Origin: Armillaria gallica
Lineage: Eukaryota; Basidiomycota; Agaricomycetes; Agaricales; Physalacriaceae
Assembly (NCBI GenBank): GCA_037576215.1
Contig: JBANDB010000003.1
Location: forward strand, 1,116,001-1,180,000
Length of the DNA stretch: 64,000 bases
Direction: 5' to 3'
The notes beneath the pieces were generated by a model that was not told where the DNA came from, did not search any database, and saw only the letters and a list, made by a program, of their open reading frames with translations. Below, in pieces: positions 11,688 to 22,393 of the stretch. Both the position numbers and the translations under genes were made by a program. Each line of letters opens with the position of its first letter. Position 1 is the stretch's first letter.

Positions 11688-12940
11688 ATGTCTGCAGCTC
11701 CGTCTACCCTTGCCTTCCTCAAGTTCATCCCTGGGAACGTACCCTTAGCATCTGAAGAGCTGCCGATCGAGCGCCCTATCAACAGGACCCGTCTAGCGGA
11801 CACAGCGCCGGATCGCGAAGATACTCTGAAAAGCCATGCCACCACCATCGAGCAGCTTCGCCAGTCCCTCAGGCTTAGGTCGATGGCGCCCCAGACGTAA
11901 GCTTCCTCCGGACTACCCTGTATCACAACTCGAAGTCTAATTATGACAATTATCGCAGTCGATGGCTGTACCACTTCATTAGCTGCGATGGCGCGCGCGC
12001 TGTTAACAATTCTGAGCCTGTCGTTCGTACTTCGACCTGGCTAGACGCCTCGTCGCCAAAAAAAGACGAGGATAATACTGAAGGGGGCACCAATTCTAAC
12101 TCTCGCCCTGGAACCTCTGGTTCAGAAAACAGTGCCCAGGTCACAATAGCCTGGCCTACTGCAGAACACCCCCTTGTCAAAGACACCGACAACGATATTC
12201 TGAAGGCATGGGTGCAGAAATCCAACACTTCAGCAAGCCTGTTGATTTCCCCTCGACCGTTGGGACCGACACACATCCTGGTGGCCTTCCCGTTACAGGA
12301 CTCACCACCAGCAGGTTCTCAAATATCTGTTCCTGCTCAGGCCCTCGAGTTTCCCATCAACGACTTATTGTTCGTGTTGAACGCGCCAAATCTCGCACCA
12401 TCACCGAAGCTTCCGAGTCGTTTGCATCAAGAGCTTCCCCGTGTTGGTATCCGAGTCCCAGATGTCAAGACATTTCGTCACCTGGTCATCTATCTTCATA
12501 CCCGCAACTTGGGGCAGCTGATGCGCGCCATCATTCCGGATTGGATCAGAGATCTCGTGTATCCCTTGACTGCGTTACCTGCTTTCGCGATGGCCGTGTC
12601 CGACTCGAAGGAGAAGAGGAAGTGCAGATTCCGAGGGATTTTGAACGACATCGGCCTTACCTGCTGCATCAAACGTGTTGCTTTCTATTCGCAAGAGAAG
12701 CAGTCTCGTCCCAAAAACTTTGCTGATACAGTGGCGCAAGAACTCGCGGAAGCGTCTCATGAAAACAACCATAGTGATCTTATCAAGTACACTGCAGCAC
12801 TCGATGCACTGCGGGCCAATCTCGGGTTCATAGGGTACTATGAGCAGTCGTTATGGAGCGAGCTGGACTTGTACTACAACATTCTTATCCGTGCTATCAG
12901 TTTGGAGGCTAAAGTTGGACAGCGCGAGTGGTTCTGGTAG
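11688..12940 (+). CDS. clp1: Clp1-like protein (mating/clamp-cell pathway)
   Basis: Exon 1 is 11688-11896 and exon 2 is 11959-12940, with the intron in phase 2; 396 aa, close to the roughly 365 aa of Coprinopsis Clp1. The N-terminus holds APDRED, then LRQSLRLRSM at the exon end. A Ser/Asn-rich acidic linker (about 100-130) follows. The conserved core starts at ISPRPLGPTHILVAFPL (about 165) and includes RVPDVKTFRHLVIYLHT and the C-terminal NLGFIGYYEQSLW. This matches the layout I know for Clp1-like proteins (a region where a fold-conserved Leu/Tyr block follows a Pro loop), but the match is by pattern memory, not alignment. Clp1 proteins act downstream of homeodomain mating factors in dikaryon development. 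The window holds a second, partial copy at 1-527. Confidence 0.55.
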
Positions 12941-13248
12941 TAAAAAAAGTTAGGGATCACTTCTAATTAATTGATAGTGACGACGAAAATTTAGTGCTTA
13001 ACTTTTTAGTGATAGTCAATAATTCTCTAATTCTTACGTTTACATACATATGCATTAATGATAACGACGAGACGAACCTCATGCCCAATTCAGATCTTTC
13101 CGCTGTACTATCTATGTATCCAAGCCTCGGAAGGACTTCGGAGGAGAAATCGCTGAACCTAAACTTTGCTTAAGTAAAAGCCCAGATGCGCTTCTCATAT
13201 GAGAACCGAGCTAAAATAGGCGTGTTTAACTTAAATTACGACGGCGCA
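12941..13248. other. Convergent 3' region
   Basis: AT-rich spacer between two converging genes. Probably holds the 3' UTRs and polyadenylation signals of both. Confidence 0.5.
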
Positions 13249-15158
13249 TTAGTGCCGATGCTCACCGTAGAGAACACATAGGGCGCCAAGCACCGTTATC
13301 CCACCAGAATACATAGTGACTGCGACCCAGTTACCTCCTAAAGCAGACAGTATTGCCCCAGCTATTGGAGCACCCGCCATTTGTCCTGATGAACAATATA
13401 GTTTTTAGATAGCACAGGGTCTCGGACTCTCGGAACGGAGCACTCACCAGGCGAATTCGCCAGTACCATAAAACCAGTGATCGTCGACAGCCCTTGCACG
13501 CCGAATAGCTCCGCGCAAACCACAGGCAATAGACTGAGGAACCAGCATCGAACCAATCCGTTGAGAATCGAGAATACGATGATCGAGGCATACGTCTTCG
13601 CGAACGTCCATATCAACAATTGGAAAAGGCCTCCAAAGAAGAACGACGAGAAGAAAATGTTGATGGGTCCAAAATAGTCGGCAAGTCTACCAGCTAGAAT
13701 CTACGGGAGGTCAAAAGAAACACAAAGAACGATAAAAACGTTAGTTGGGAGACAAAGCGCTTATCAGCGAGAAATTCTAATAATGCGCTTACGCGACCGA
13801 TTCCAGCTGATGACAAGACATTTAAATGATGGACCAAGAACAAGAGAAGGACACGCACCGCTAAAAATCATTACGACCAAGGGAATGACGGCTAGAATAG
13901 AATCCTTTCCAATCGATGGTACAAACTGCTTGGTGTATGTAGTACTGAAATAGAAGGGCCCCTAGTTGGTATCTTTGTATTAGGACACAGGCTCACAGAT
14001 TACTGAAAGTACTTACCAGATAGCCAAAGATGCCAATAAAGACGCTGAGAGCGACGCTGTAGAATTGTCCATCCACACGCTCAGGCAACCATCGTTTCTT
14101 TTCTTCAAGTTGACCGGGACGCACTCGCTCTTTCAGCAAACACAACGCCATGATCCATATTACAGCATGCATAGAGCTGTAGATCAGCATCGTCTTTCTA
14201 AATCCTACTGTTGATAGTCTACAAAGAAGCAGTGGTGAGCAACTCGCATGCATGAATTAGAACGCGCAATGTACAATTTGCGGACGATAAGCGAAGAGAC
14301 GCCACCACCTATTCCTGACCCACTGACTGCTAAGCCAGTAGCAACACCTCGTTTCTCGAGAAACCACTGCGACGGCAGAGACATGTACAGTGGCATCCCT
14401 AAACCGTGTGAGAATCCCAGGAAGATCCCTTGAAACAAGAAGACATGATAGAGTTTTGTGGAGAACGCGGAGGCAAGAAGACAAAGATAAGTAAGTATAC
14501 TGCTCAAAATAAGGAGCTTCTAGAAGGAACAGCCTTCAGACCCACGAAAGGGATGGGATGGTATAGTGACCGGCAAACCTTGTAACCGCTGTGTTGAGGA
14601 AGGAATCAGGCGCAGAGTAAAGTAGAGCGAAAAAAGCGCACTGACTATCGATCTCCCAGGCCGCCTGACAAGTACGCGGTACCGTTCATCAGCTGATGAT
14701 TAAGGGATTTAATTTAGTAAACAGCCAGGCACTATGTGAGAAACTGACAAAGTTCTGGACACCCCCGGCCAAGCTGAGAATACTGAGACTGGTTTCGGGG
14801 AACATGTATGTATGATAGTAGTCTTGAAGAACGCCCCAAACGAGACCGTACGCCCTGGATGACGAAGTCAGCCGACACAGAAACGAGGAGTTAATGAAAC
14901 ACACATGCACGTCGATGCGAACATGAAGCATCCAAGAACTACCAGCCATGCACGCGCGCCGACATCGGGATATCGCCATTCTAGAGGGTAAGAACCAGCC
15001 TCGTGGCTTTTCTCCTCGTCGTGACCTTCCGCCACCTTTTCCTTCGTCATTTCTTTAGCAAGCGGACTCGAAATACTGAGTGTGGCCTGGGATGATACCA
15101 GCAGTGCTTCGGCGAGAACATTGGACTGTACGTTAGTCGGACTGAGAGAGGAAGCCAT
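13249..15158 (-). CDS. MFS transporter, monocarboxylate-porter-like
   Basis: Ten exons: 15158-14911, 14854-14749, 14692-14646, 14588-14579, 14519-14275, 14218-14017, 13961-13859, 13806-13793, 13700-13448 and 13385-13249; 454 aa. The N-terminal tail is hydrophilic (about 70 aa). Then come MCT-family landmarks: AYGLVWGVLQDYY in helix 1, GGLGDRYGYKK between helices 2 and 3 (the MFS GD.RYG loop), a Gly-rich SGSGIGGG, and AGIGRILAGRLADYFGP, which is the MCT GR..AG..AD block. Exons 4 (10 nt) and 8 (14 nt) are micro-exons needed to rebuild these two motifs. Likely a plasma-membrane carrier for carboxylates, riboflavin or amino-acid-like solutes; the substrate is not inferable. Confidence 0.9.
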
Positions 15159-15308
15159 TGGTGCTTTCCATCTAAGTTGTGTGTCTCGTTAAGTAAAGGA
15201 GGAAAGAAATAAAAATTAAGCACGACTCACGAGGTCCCCGGTATATGACTGGGACAAGTTTATCCCCCTATATGTTTACACGAACCGGCCGCCGACATTT
15301 GACAACTT

Positions 15309-16050
15309 TTACTTGTGAGTCAAAGAAAACATTTCTTCCGCTCGCAGATCCGGGTCGGTATTGGCGCCGATAAACCCGCCATGGGGAAATGTGGGGCACC
15401 ACATGCTGCTAGCTCCAAGAAGGCGACCGTTGGAATCTGGGCCAAAGCAACTTATAGACAATGATATCTGCGTTTTCGTTTCGAAGTTGAAGTTGGAGCG
15501 TTGATGGAGTGCTAAATTAAAATGTGTGAGATGCTGGAAGTTCCGCGGCTGAATACTTGCCGGTGCCTGGTATGTTATGATAAGGGGGCTGTTCTCAATC
15601 ACTGGAAGAATATCAAGGAGAAATCGTAGAACGGCACCGTGCTCGTAGTGCAGTGTCTGGTCACTGCGGTCGAAGCAGCTGTTGACGCGGAGTTGCTTCT
15701 ATGTTCCGCCTAGAAAAATGGCGTTTATACTTGAATCGGCGGTGTTACTGATTTCCACATAGTAAGCGGAAAATAGACCGAATACGACTAATATGTTGCT
15801 TTAGAACTGCCCTGGTTCCCACTCGATACGGTACCTGACATTGTATCTATGAGAAAATTAGAGCAGGTAGTTTCGGCGGGGCCTATTCCTACGTACGCCT
15901 CGTCAAAGGCGCGCACCGCATCGCTGTCGTCCCAGCCCCGATAAACGTACAACTTCGCATCCCACCCAGAGGCAGGCAGGTGCGAGGAGTGCAGATGCAT
16001 TCGTTTGTTGATGTGTACTGTCGCTGTGATTCAGCTCGAGAGCTGCGGTG
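15309..16050 (-). pseudogene. Probable decayed gene, family unknown
   Basis: On the minus strand a protein-like reading runs from about 16050. It covers the stretch GWDAKLYVYRGWDDSDA, an intron with textbook signals (15896-15847, GTACGT..CTAAT..CATAG), then NVRYRIEWEPGQF. The same frame continues to 15309 but is broken by TAA at 15803-15801 and TAG at 15701-15699. Between and after these stops the reading still looks like protein (YYVEISNTADSS, LHYEHGAVLRFLLDIL). I do not recognise the family. An undetected intron could remove one stop, so an intact gene with a different model is possible but less likely. Confidence 0.4.
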
Positions 16051-17761
16051 CTGAAGAGGCAGCGTTTGACCGCTGATCGATCGGAGTAGCTTTCTCCGAC
16101 CTTGTGTCTGAGTAATGAAGGAAGACGCGTCGTTCTTCATTTATGGCGCAGCTAGTTGCTCATCCAGGTAAGATTATGGACGCCGTTTCCTACATCATAC
16201 ATGGAAGTCAGGTCTGAGGGTAACAGATGGGTAAGAGGCCGAACAAGGGCACCGTAATGTGAGATGTAATACACAGACCGCAGTTACTACATTCTTTTCG
16301 TAACGAAAGTGGGGTTAGAACCTGTTCAAATGTTGAAAGTCCGTCCGGCTTAGGTCGAAGAAGCAGAGAAGAACACGTAAGAAAGTTAATGGAACGAGCG
16401 CACCCCACAAGCACAGAAATATGTCCTCAGAAACACCCCCAGTTATGTTCCAGCCAGTTTACATAGCTTTGTTTTGAAAGGCTGAAGGTGGCAGGGGAAG
16501 AGCAACGCGGCAGGCCGGTTCGGCATATCCGACGGCCGCTATGTGCCGGGGGGAGCCAAGCAGTCCCAAACAATGCTTTCAAAGTTTACGGCTTTCTTCA
16601 TCTCCACCACGTCCTTCGAAGGCAGAGCGTATCCTGACGACGAGAATGGTGTGTAGACCTTCTTTTTGCGTTGTAGTGAAATATTTTCTGATAATTCTTC
16701 CAGGCATCTCTCCAATTTTGCAAGGAATGCAATAATCTACTCTATCCCAAGGCGGATCAACAACGACGGGTCATGGTCTATGCATGCAGAATATGCGCCT
16801 ACGATGATGAAGGAGAGAACCAATGTGTTTACAGAAATGATTACTTGACTGTTACAAAGTATGTCGCTGTCTCCCAGTGCTGATCTAGAGTTAACGTCAA
16901 CGGTGCCTTTAGGGAACAAGTTGGTATTACGACTGACCTTGGAAGCGACCCGACACTCGTGCGTTTGTTTCTTATGAAAGCTTCTTGATCAAACGCTATA
17001 TCTGCCAGGCTCATTCAAATCTTCCTTGTCCCCAATGCGGACACGAGGAGTAAGTTTATTTCCCAGGATTTCTAGGGTCGCTGGCGCTGATGAATTGTTA
17101 CATTGTAGTGCCGTCTTCTATCAGGACCAGTCAAAAAGAAAAGAAACGCGCATGATCCTTTTCTTCGTCTGTGTCAAATGCAATTACAGCTTCACGGATC
17201 CTAGTTTGGCCATTGATAATAGGCCAGATGCGGCTGGTGACGGTTGATCGAAGTTGTGTTTCTTCTCCCTATAGGGCCCATGCCATACATGCGCTCGGTG
17301 TACTTTAGACATGTAAAATTTCATTCGGCTTTCTAGCGGCTGATTTTTTTCAGGTGAGATCGTTACAGCGTCACTTTGGCATCAATTCGTCATGCAATCC
17401 GTCATCGACCTAGCCACTCTCGTACAACACTGTTATACATTCCCTTGTCTTTTTTTTCACATACGTGCCTGTATCCGACTGCGGCGGGTTCCCGTGGCCG
17501 ATATTAATTACCATTCATCAAATAGGACATCTCAACGTTCACCACTCCTCATGCTTTCTTTTTCACAAACCACGATCATGCCGCCGGCTTTTCCTTTAGC
17601 GATACGGCTAATTACCCCAAAATGGTGAATACCCGTTCCAACTTATGTATTCTTAGCTATCGCCCACTTCTCAAGTCACGAGTAATTTTACCGGGACATG
17701 GCATCAAGCGGGGTTTATAAAGCGCATTGCCGGTATAAAACCATCAAACGTCCAGGGGACA
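16051..17761. other. Intergenic, no gene recognised
   Basis: Short unsupported frames only. Includes the upstream region of the second MCT-like transporter. No repeats or RNA genes seen. Confidence 0.45.
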
Positions 17762-19776
17762 ATGAGTTGTGCCATGCAGGCTCCATCTTCTGTGGATACG
17801 GAATGCCCCGATGAACCCCACCACGAGAAAAGCGACCCAGACTCCAATGTGGAGGAGGGTCTCAACGCTACCTCTGAACCAGTGTCCTTTCCCGAAGGTG
17901 GATTGAGAGCGTGGAGGACCATTTGCGGCGTGTATGTATGGTCGATTCTTCTGATGTTGAAAAGGCGAGCAACTAATACGGATCTCAGCGCTCTTGTACA
18001 ATTCTCCACATTCGGGTGAGTGCTTATCGTGAAGCCATCCAACGTCGCGGATAATGGTTGTGTATTTGACTAGGTATACAAATGCTTATGGTGTTTATAA
18101 TGGTGACAATTCTTCCGTACAATAACGTCGCGCTCCTCATTCAAATTTTCTGTAGACTTTTACGTGCGAGAATACATGTCGAACATATCTTCATCTCAGT
18201 TGAGGTAATAGGCATTCATCGTTCATTATCGTCTGCGGAATTTGGTATCTAAATGACTACCCCATTAGTTGGATTGGAAGCGTGCAGCTCATGCTTGTGC
18301 TCTCCGCTGGTCTATTCAGTGGAAGACTATACGACGCTGGATACTTGTGAGCGTCCCATTTCGCTGACAATTCCGGGTCCTTTCCGGATCCTTGTGCTGA
18401 CGTGTGTATTCCTCAGCTATCATCTAATGATAGGCGGCGCCTTCTTGTTCGTTTTCAGCCTCTTCATGCTATCTCTCACGAGCCCAGGACAGTATTATCA
18501 AGTCCGTGAAAATTATGTCGTTTTGACACGCAAGCTCTCTGATGTACACAAAAGGTTTTTCTCGCCCAGGGTATCGGAGCCGGCCTCGCGATAGGCATCA
18601 TGTACATTCCGGGTATTGCAGTGGTGTCGCACTATTTTCAGCGTCGCCGATTGTTTGCCATGGGTATCGCGACTTCGGTAAATTTCTGAGGTGTCGTTGT
18701 GATCAGTGGCTAACGAGAGCTTAGGGATCCGGCTTGGGAGGCGCCGTCCAGCCAATTATGTTGAACAAGTTATTTTATGGCCGGGTGGGCTTCAATAAGG
18801 GCGTGCGAATCAGCGCTGCGTTCAATACTGGGGTCTTGATTATCGCTCTACTCCTCATGCGCACGAGACTGCCGTCTACTCCGAGGAAAGATGGAAGCAC
18901 ACTCTTGCACATGCGTGCCTTCTTCCGAGAGGGATCTTATGTTGCCACTGTTGTGGGGTAAGCGTTTACCCTTGTGTTGGTAGTGACCACGAGCCGTCTT
19001 GACCGTTCTGCAGAACTATATTTGTCCTTGCTGGCCTCTACTTTCCCATCTTCTTTCTGCAGTTGAGCGCTATCAAAAATGGTATCAACCCCGACTTGGC
19101 GTTCTACGTGGTCTGTCATTTCTATCTTTACTGCTTAGTCAAATTGATCGTGACAATGCGACAGCTACCAGTACTCAACGCTTTCACAATTCTTGGCCGA
19201 GTCATACCTTCCCTGTTCGTTCATCGAATGGGGATTTACAACTTCATGATACCATGTGTGACATCATGCGCCATACTGATATACTGCACGTTGACGGTGA
19301 AAACGGTTGCCGCGACTTTTACCATCGCCCTTCTCTATGGTCTCTTTGTCGGTGCATGTACGTCAGCTTCACTCGGATACTCCCAAGACTGACACATCTT
19401 TTGCTTAGATGTCGGTTTCCTGGCGCCCATGGTTGGCTCACTGGCTAAACAAGATTCAGAGATAGGAGCACGTATGGGCATCTGCTTCACGTTCACTGGT
19501 ACGTTTCCTTAGTCATTTAAATCCCACCAAACCCTTATTCTCCGTTCCAGGTTTCGGGGGTCTCGTGGGTACGTTACCTGTTGTTATAACACCCTGGAGC
19601 TAACTTACTGAGTTCATGCGCCGGCAGGAAATCCCATCGCTGGTGCGCTGTTGACCTCATCCTACATGTGGTGGCGACCCAGCCTTTTCGCTGGTCTGTG
19701 CGTCACCTGTGGGGCCATTCTTTTCACATTGGCGCGCTTTGGCGTGGCCAGGCAGAAGGGTACCCAGAGAGTGTAG
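17762..19776 (+). CDS. MFS transporter, monocarboxylate-porter-like (second copy)
   Basis: Thirteen exons: 17762-17931, 17989-18015, 18074-18102, 18156-18204, 18269-18346, 18417-18501, 18555-18677, 18725-18957, 19014-19110, 19165-19357, 19409-19498, 19551-19568 and 19628-19776; 446 aa. After a 45-aa acidic tail it carries FPEGGLRAW, the typical entry of fungal MCT-like carriers, then YTNAYGVYNDFY (helix 1), SWIGSVQLMLV, IGAGLAIGIMYIPG, HYFQRRRLFAMGIA..GSGLGGAV (central Gly-rich helix), ILGRVIPSLF and GLVGNPIAGALL. It is the same subfamily as the gene at 13249-15158 but clearly diverged, and has more introns. The two are divergently oriented. Substrate unknown. Confidence 0.9.
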
Positions 19777-20333
19777 TCTGAAAGCGCATCGGAAAAACTA
19801 TGCTGTTGCGATCGAGCTGGGAGTTATCTATCATCTATAGACTTTATCTGGTAGGAAAATCCTTCGATGGGACGTGTGTCTGGTGATTCGGTGATTGTAG
19901 TATCTACTTAGCACCCAATGAGAAGAAGCGTGACTCTAGGTCTACCAATCACTCATTGAATTTTACATTAGAAGGGGAGGCAAAAGAACAAGGAATGCTG
20001 CTTTGGGCGTTGAGTCGTGGTTCTATGTCCGCGGAAATTTTCGTGGAGCCACCAGCTCTTGAGTGTACTATATGTTTACCTGACAAGGTCGCTGGAGAGA
20101 TTGTAGAAGCGTCATACGAGAGTGGTGCCGTTGGACGTGATCTTGTGGGTTGCTCCCAGCTATGGGTGGAACTGAATGGCTGTAGTGATGCGTCGGTTCG
20201 AGCAACCGCTCTGAACTCGAAAAGCGGACAAAGACATTCCCAATAATAACAACATAAAAAAACTCATTCTATGCATGCCTTGACACGAAGTGAAGGCATC
20301 TTTGAGGTTGATATACGGAAAAGTTATACCACT
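19777..20333. other. Convergent 3' spacer
   Basis: Between the 3' ends of the MFS gene and the second F-box gene. A 96-codon frame on the plus strand (19956-20246) has no recognisable family or splice context and is not called. Confidence 0.45.
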
Positions 20334-22031
20334 CTATTCCATCGTCAATATGTCTTCGAGCGGTTCGTCGTAGTACATTACAGTACACTTGGTATCAGAC
20401 ATGGCCGTGTCCCAGTTGGGAACAGCTTTTGCGATATGAACATACGTCTTCGCACTAAGAAAATATAGCCGGCCTTTGGCAGATGCTTCGACTATTGCAT
20501 TCGAAAGAAATACACGCACGTCATGGGCATACTCGAGTCCTTCTAAAGGGAAGATAGCTGGAAGGGCACCATACTGAAGAACTGAACTAATTATACTCTT
20601 CGTCTGCTAAAATGGATACCCGACCCCAACTATCCTCATCACTGTCTCCCTTCCCAGGCTCCCAGTCACATCCTGGACCTGGGTATTTTCTCAATCGTAA
20701 AGTCAGGACATGCGGAGTCCAAAGATGAAATTGCGATACATACAAAGTGACAGAGACTTCTACAGAGTGTGTTTCCGTTAAAGCAGTCATGACGTCTTCA
20801 ATTTTCTTTATGTACGAAGCTTGGACTAGCGCCTCCACAGACCGGATATTTTGAGCATGGATCACAATCGTGAGCGTCGTCAGGGTCTTCCACGGCGGTT
20901 TGGATAGCGCCCTCGCCATTTGAGACCATAGAGTAGTGTTCAACTTGCGATTGCCAATTCTAGTAACTGACGCCTGAATGACCAGCTTGTTCATGCATGT
21001 TGTGCGGGTGTTGGCCCACACTTCGCACCACCATCGAAACAGAGGCATATCGTAAAGGACGGGGCAATCTAGATCATCGTAGTCCGACATCTCAACTGTC
21101 AGACTTTCGATGCTCGTCAGTTCGAGGTCCGCTGCCGTCGGTACTCCCGATCCAGATACTGATTTAGAAGCGGATATTAGTATGACTTGTACCGGATGAC
21201 AGCGTTTCACTTACTGAGATACTCATGCGACACCTTGAGTTCTTGTAGCTCCTTCGTCATGGTCAACGCTCCCTGTAACAGTCCGAGGTCTTCGGCATGC
21301 GAAACGTGAACGTCGAGTACCCGCAGCTTATTGACGGATATAAGACACGACGGTGTTTTGACGATGGACTCAAACACTTTCAGCCGTCCATCAACCGAAT
21401 GTAGTGTCAGATGCGACACGGAGGGCCCTGCCTGATAAGGCCAATGAGGCATCATGGTTTTCTCTATCCCAAGTGACGGAAGAATGAGCGTTTCTAGATC
21501 ATATGAACTGCGTAGGAAGAAGCAGATATCGGCTACGCTCGGGAAATCGCTAAATTCAATGTGAATCTGACGGAAGGAATGGTCTGACAATGCCTGCCGT
21601 GCACCATCATTCAGCTTTGACCAAAGTAGGGAATTAATCATAAGTTCGAGAGGTCCTAAAGATGCCATCAATTGATGAAAAGATGGATGATTAAAGAGGC
21701 CCTCATAAGGAGGGTCAGTAGCCGATGGTATTTGTAGAACCATGATATGTTGAAGTATATGTTCGGGGGCATCGAGGAGCTTGTCGCAATCATAACTTGA
21801 ACGTAAAACGAGTCGATTGAAGAGAAGGGCCCGACCAGTGCCCGATGATAATTTCCGACAGGTGAGAGAACACGATTTCAGAGCTGTGATATCGCCTTCC
21901 AAGTTGTTGACGATAATATCCGCTAATTCTTGAGGTAGAGAATCTAGAGATGCCGTGCGATCCTCGCTACAATAGCTCCCATCATGTTGGAGATATCGCG
22001 GGAAGCCGCGAGAAGAGTGTAGAAGGTTCAA
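20334..22031 (-). CDS. F-box protein
   Basis: Three exons: 22031-21215, 21158-20620 and 20573-20334; 531 aa. A two-exon reading ending at 20587 is also open. I prefer the third exon because a 46-nt intron (GTATCC..CTTCAG) joins in phase 0 to a clean 79-codon coding stretch (motifs YGALPAIFPLEGLEYAHD, MYYDEPLEDIL). The F-box is at about residues 28-75: SLDSLPQELADIIVNNL, then LKSCSLTCRKLSSGTGRALLF. The remainder is weakly leucine-rich. The C-terminal part resembles the end domain common in Agaricomycete F-box/LRR proteins. Expected to bind Skp1 in an SCF ubiquitin ligase. The target is unknown. Confidence 0.8.
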
Positions 22032-22393
22032 GTCGGCATGATGCCGGATGACCTTGGGACCGATACTTACTGCTTATGGACAAGTTTAGTAGAACATTCT
22101 AGATAGTTTTCGTAGTATAAATACAGGCTCTGTAGGAGCCAGAGAATATAAGTTCATTAGTCTGGCTTTACCAGCCACTAGTCTACCCACTGCGAACCTA
22201 CAGTTTCCAACACATCAGAATACGTAGAACGAAAAGAAAGAGAAGGACCTACGTAGAGTTTTCATTCATGGTGCAACGACGGATCTGATCTTCGCCGAAT
22301 AGCGCAGAGAGACGTGAGTCCGGAAGTTCCCGTGACATGTTGGCAAAATAAGGATGAGTGTTCCGATCAGGTACCAACACCATCACCAATACC
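22032..22393. other. Divergent promoter region
   Basis: 362 bp between the F-box gene (minus) and the intact kinase-like gene (plus). A TATAAAT-like element lies near 22117. No other motif stands out. Confidence 0.45.

Noticed and set aside
20587..21210. F-box gene ending at 20587
   Set aside because: A 46-nt intron joins in frame to a clean 79-codon exon ending at 20334. The longer model explains the extra coding sequence better.
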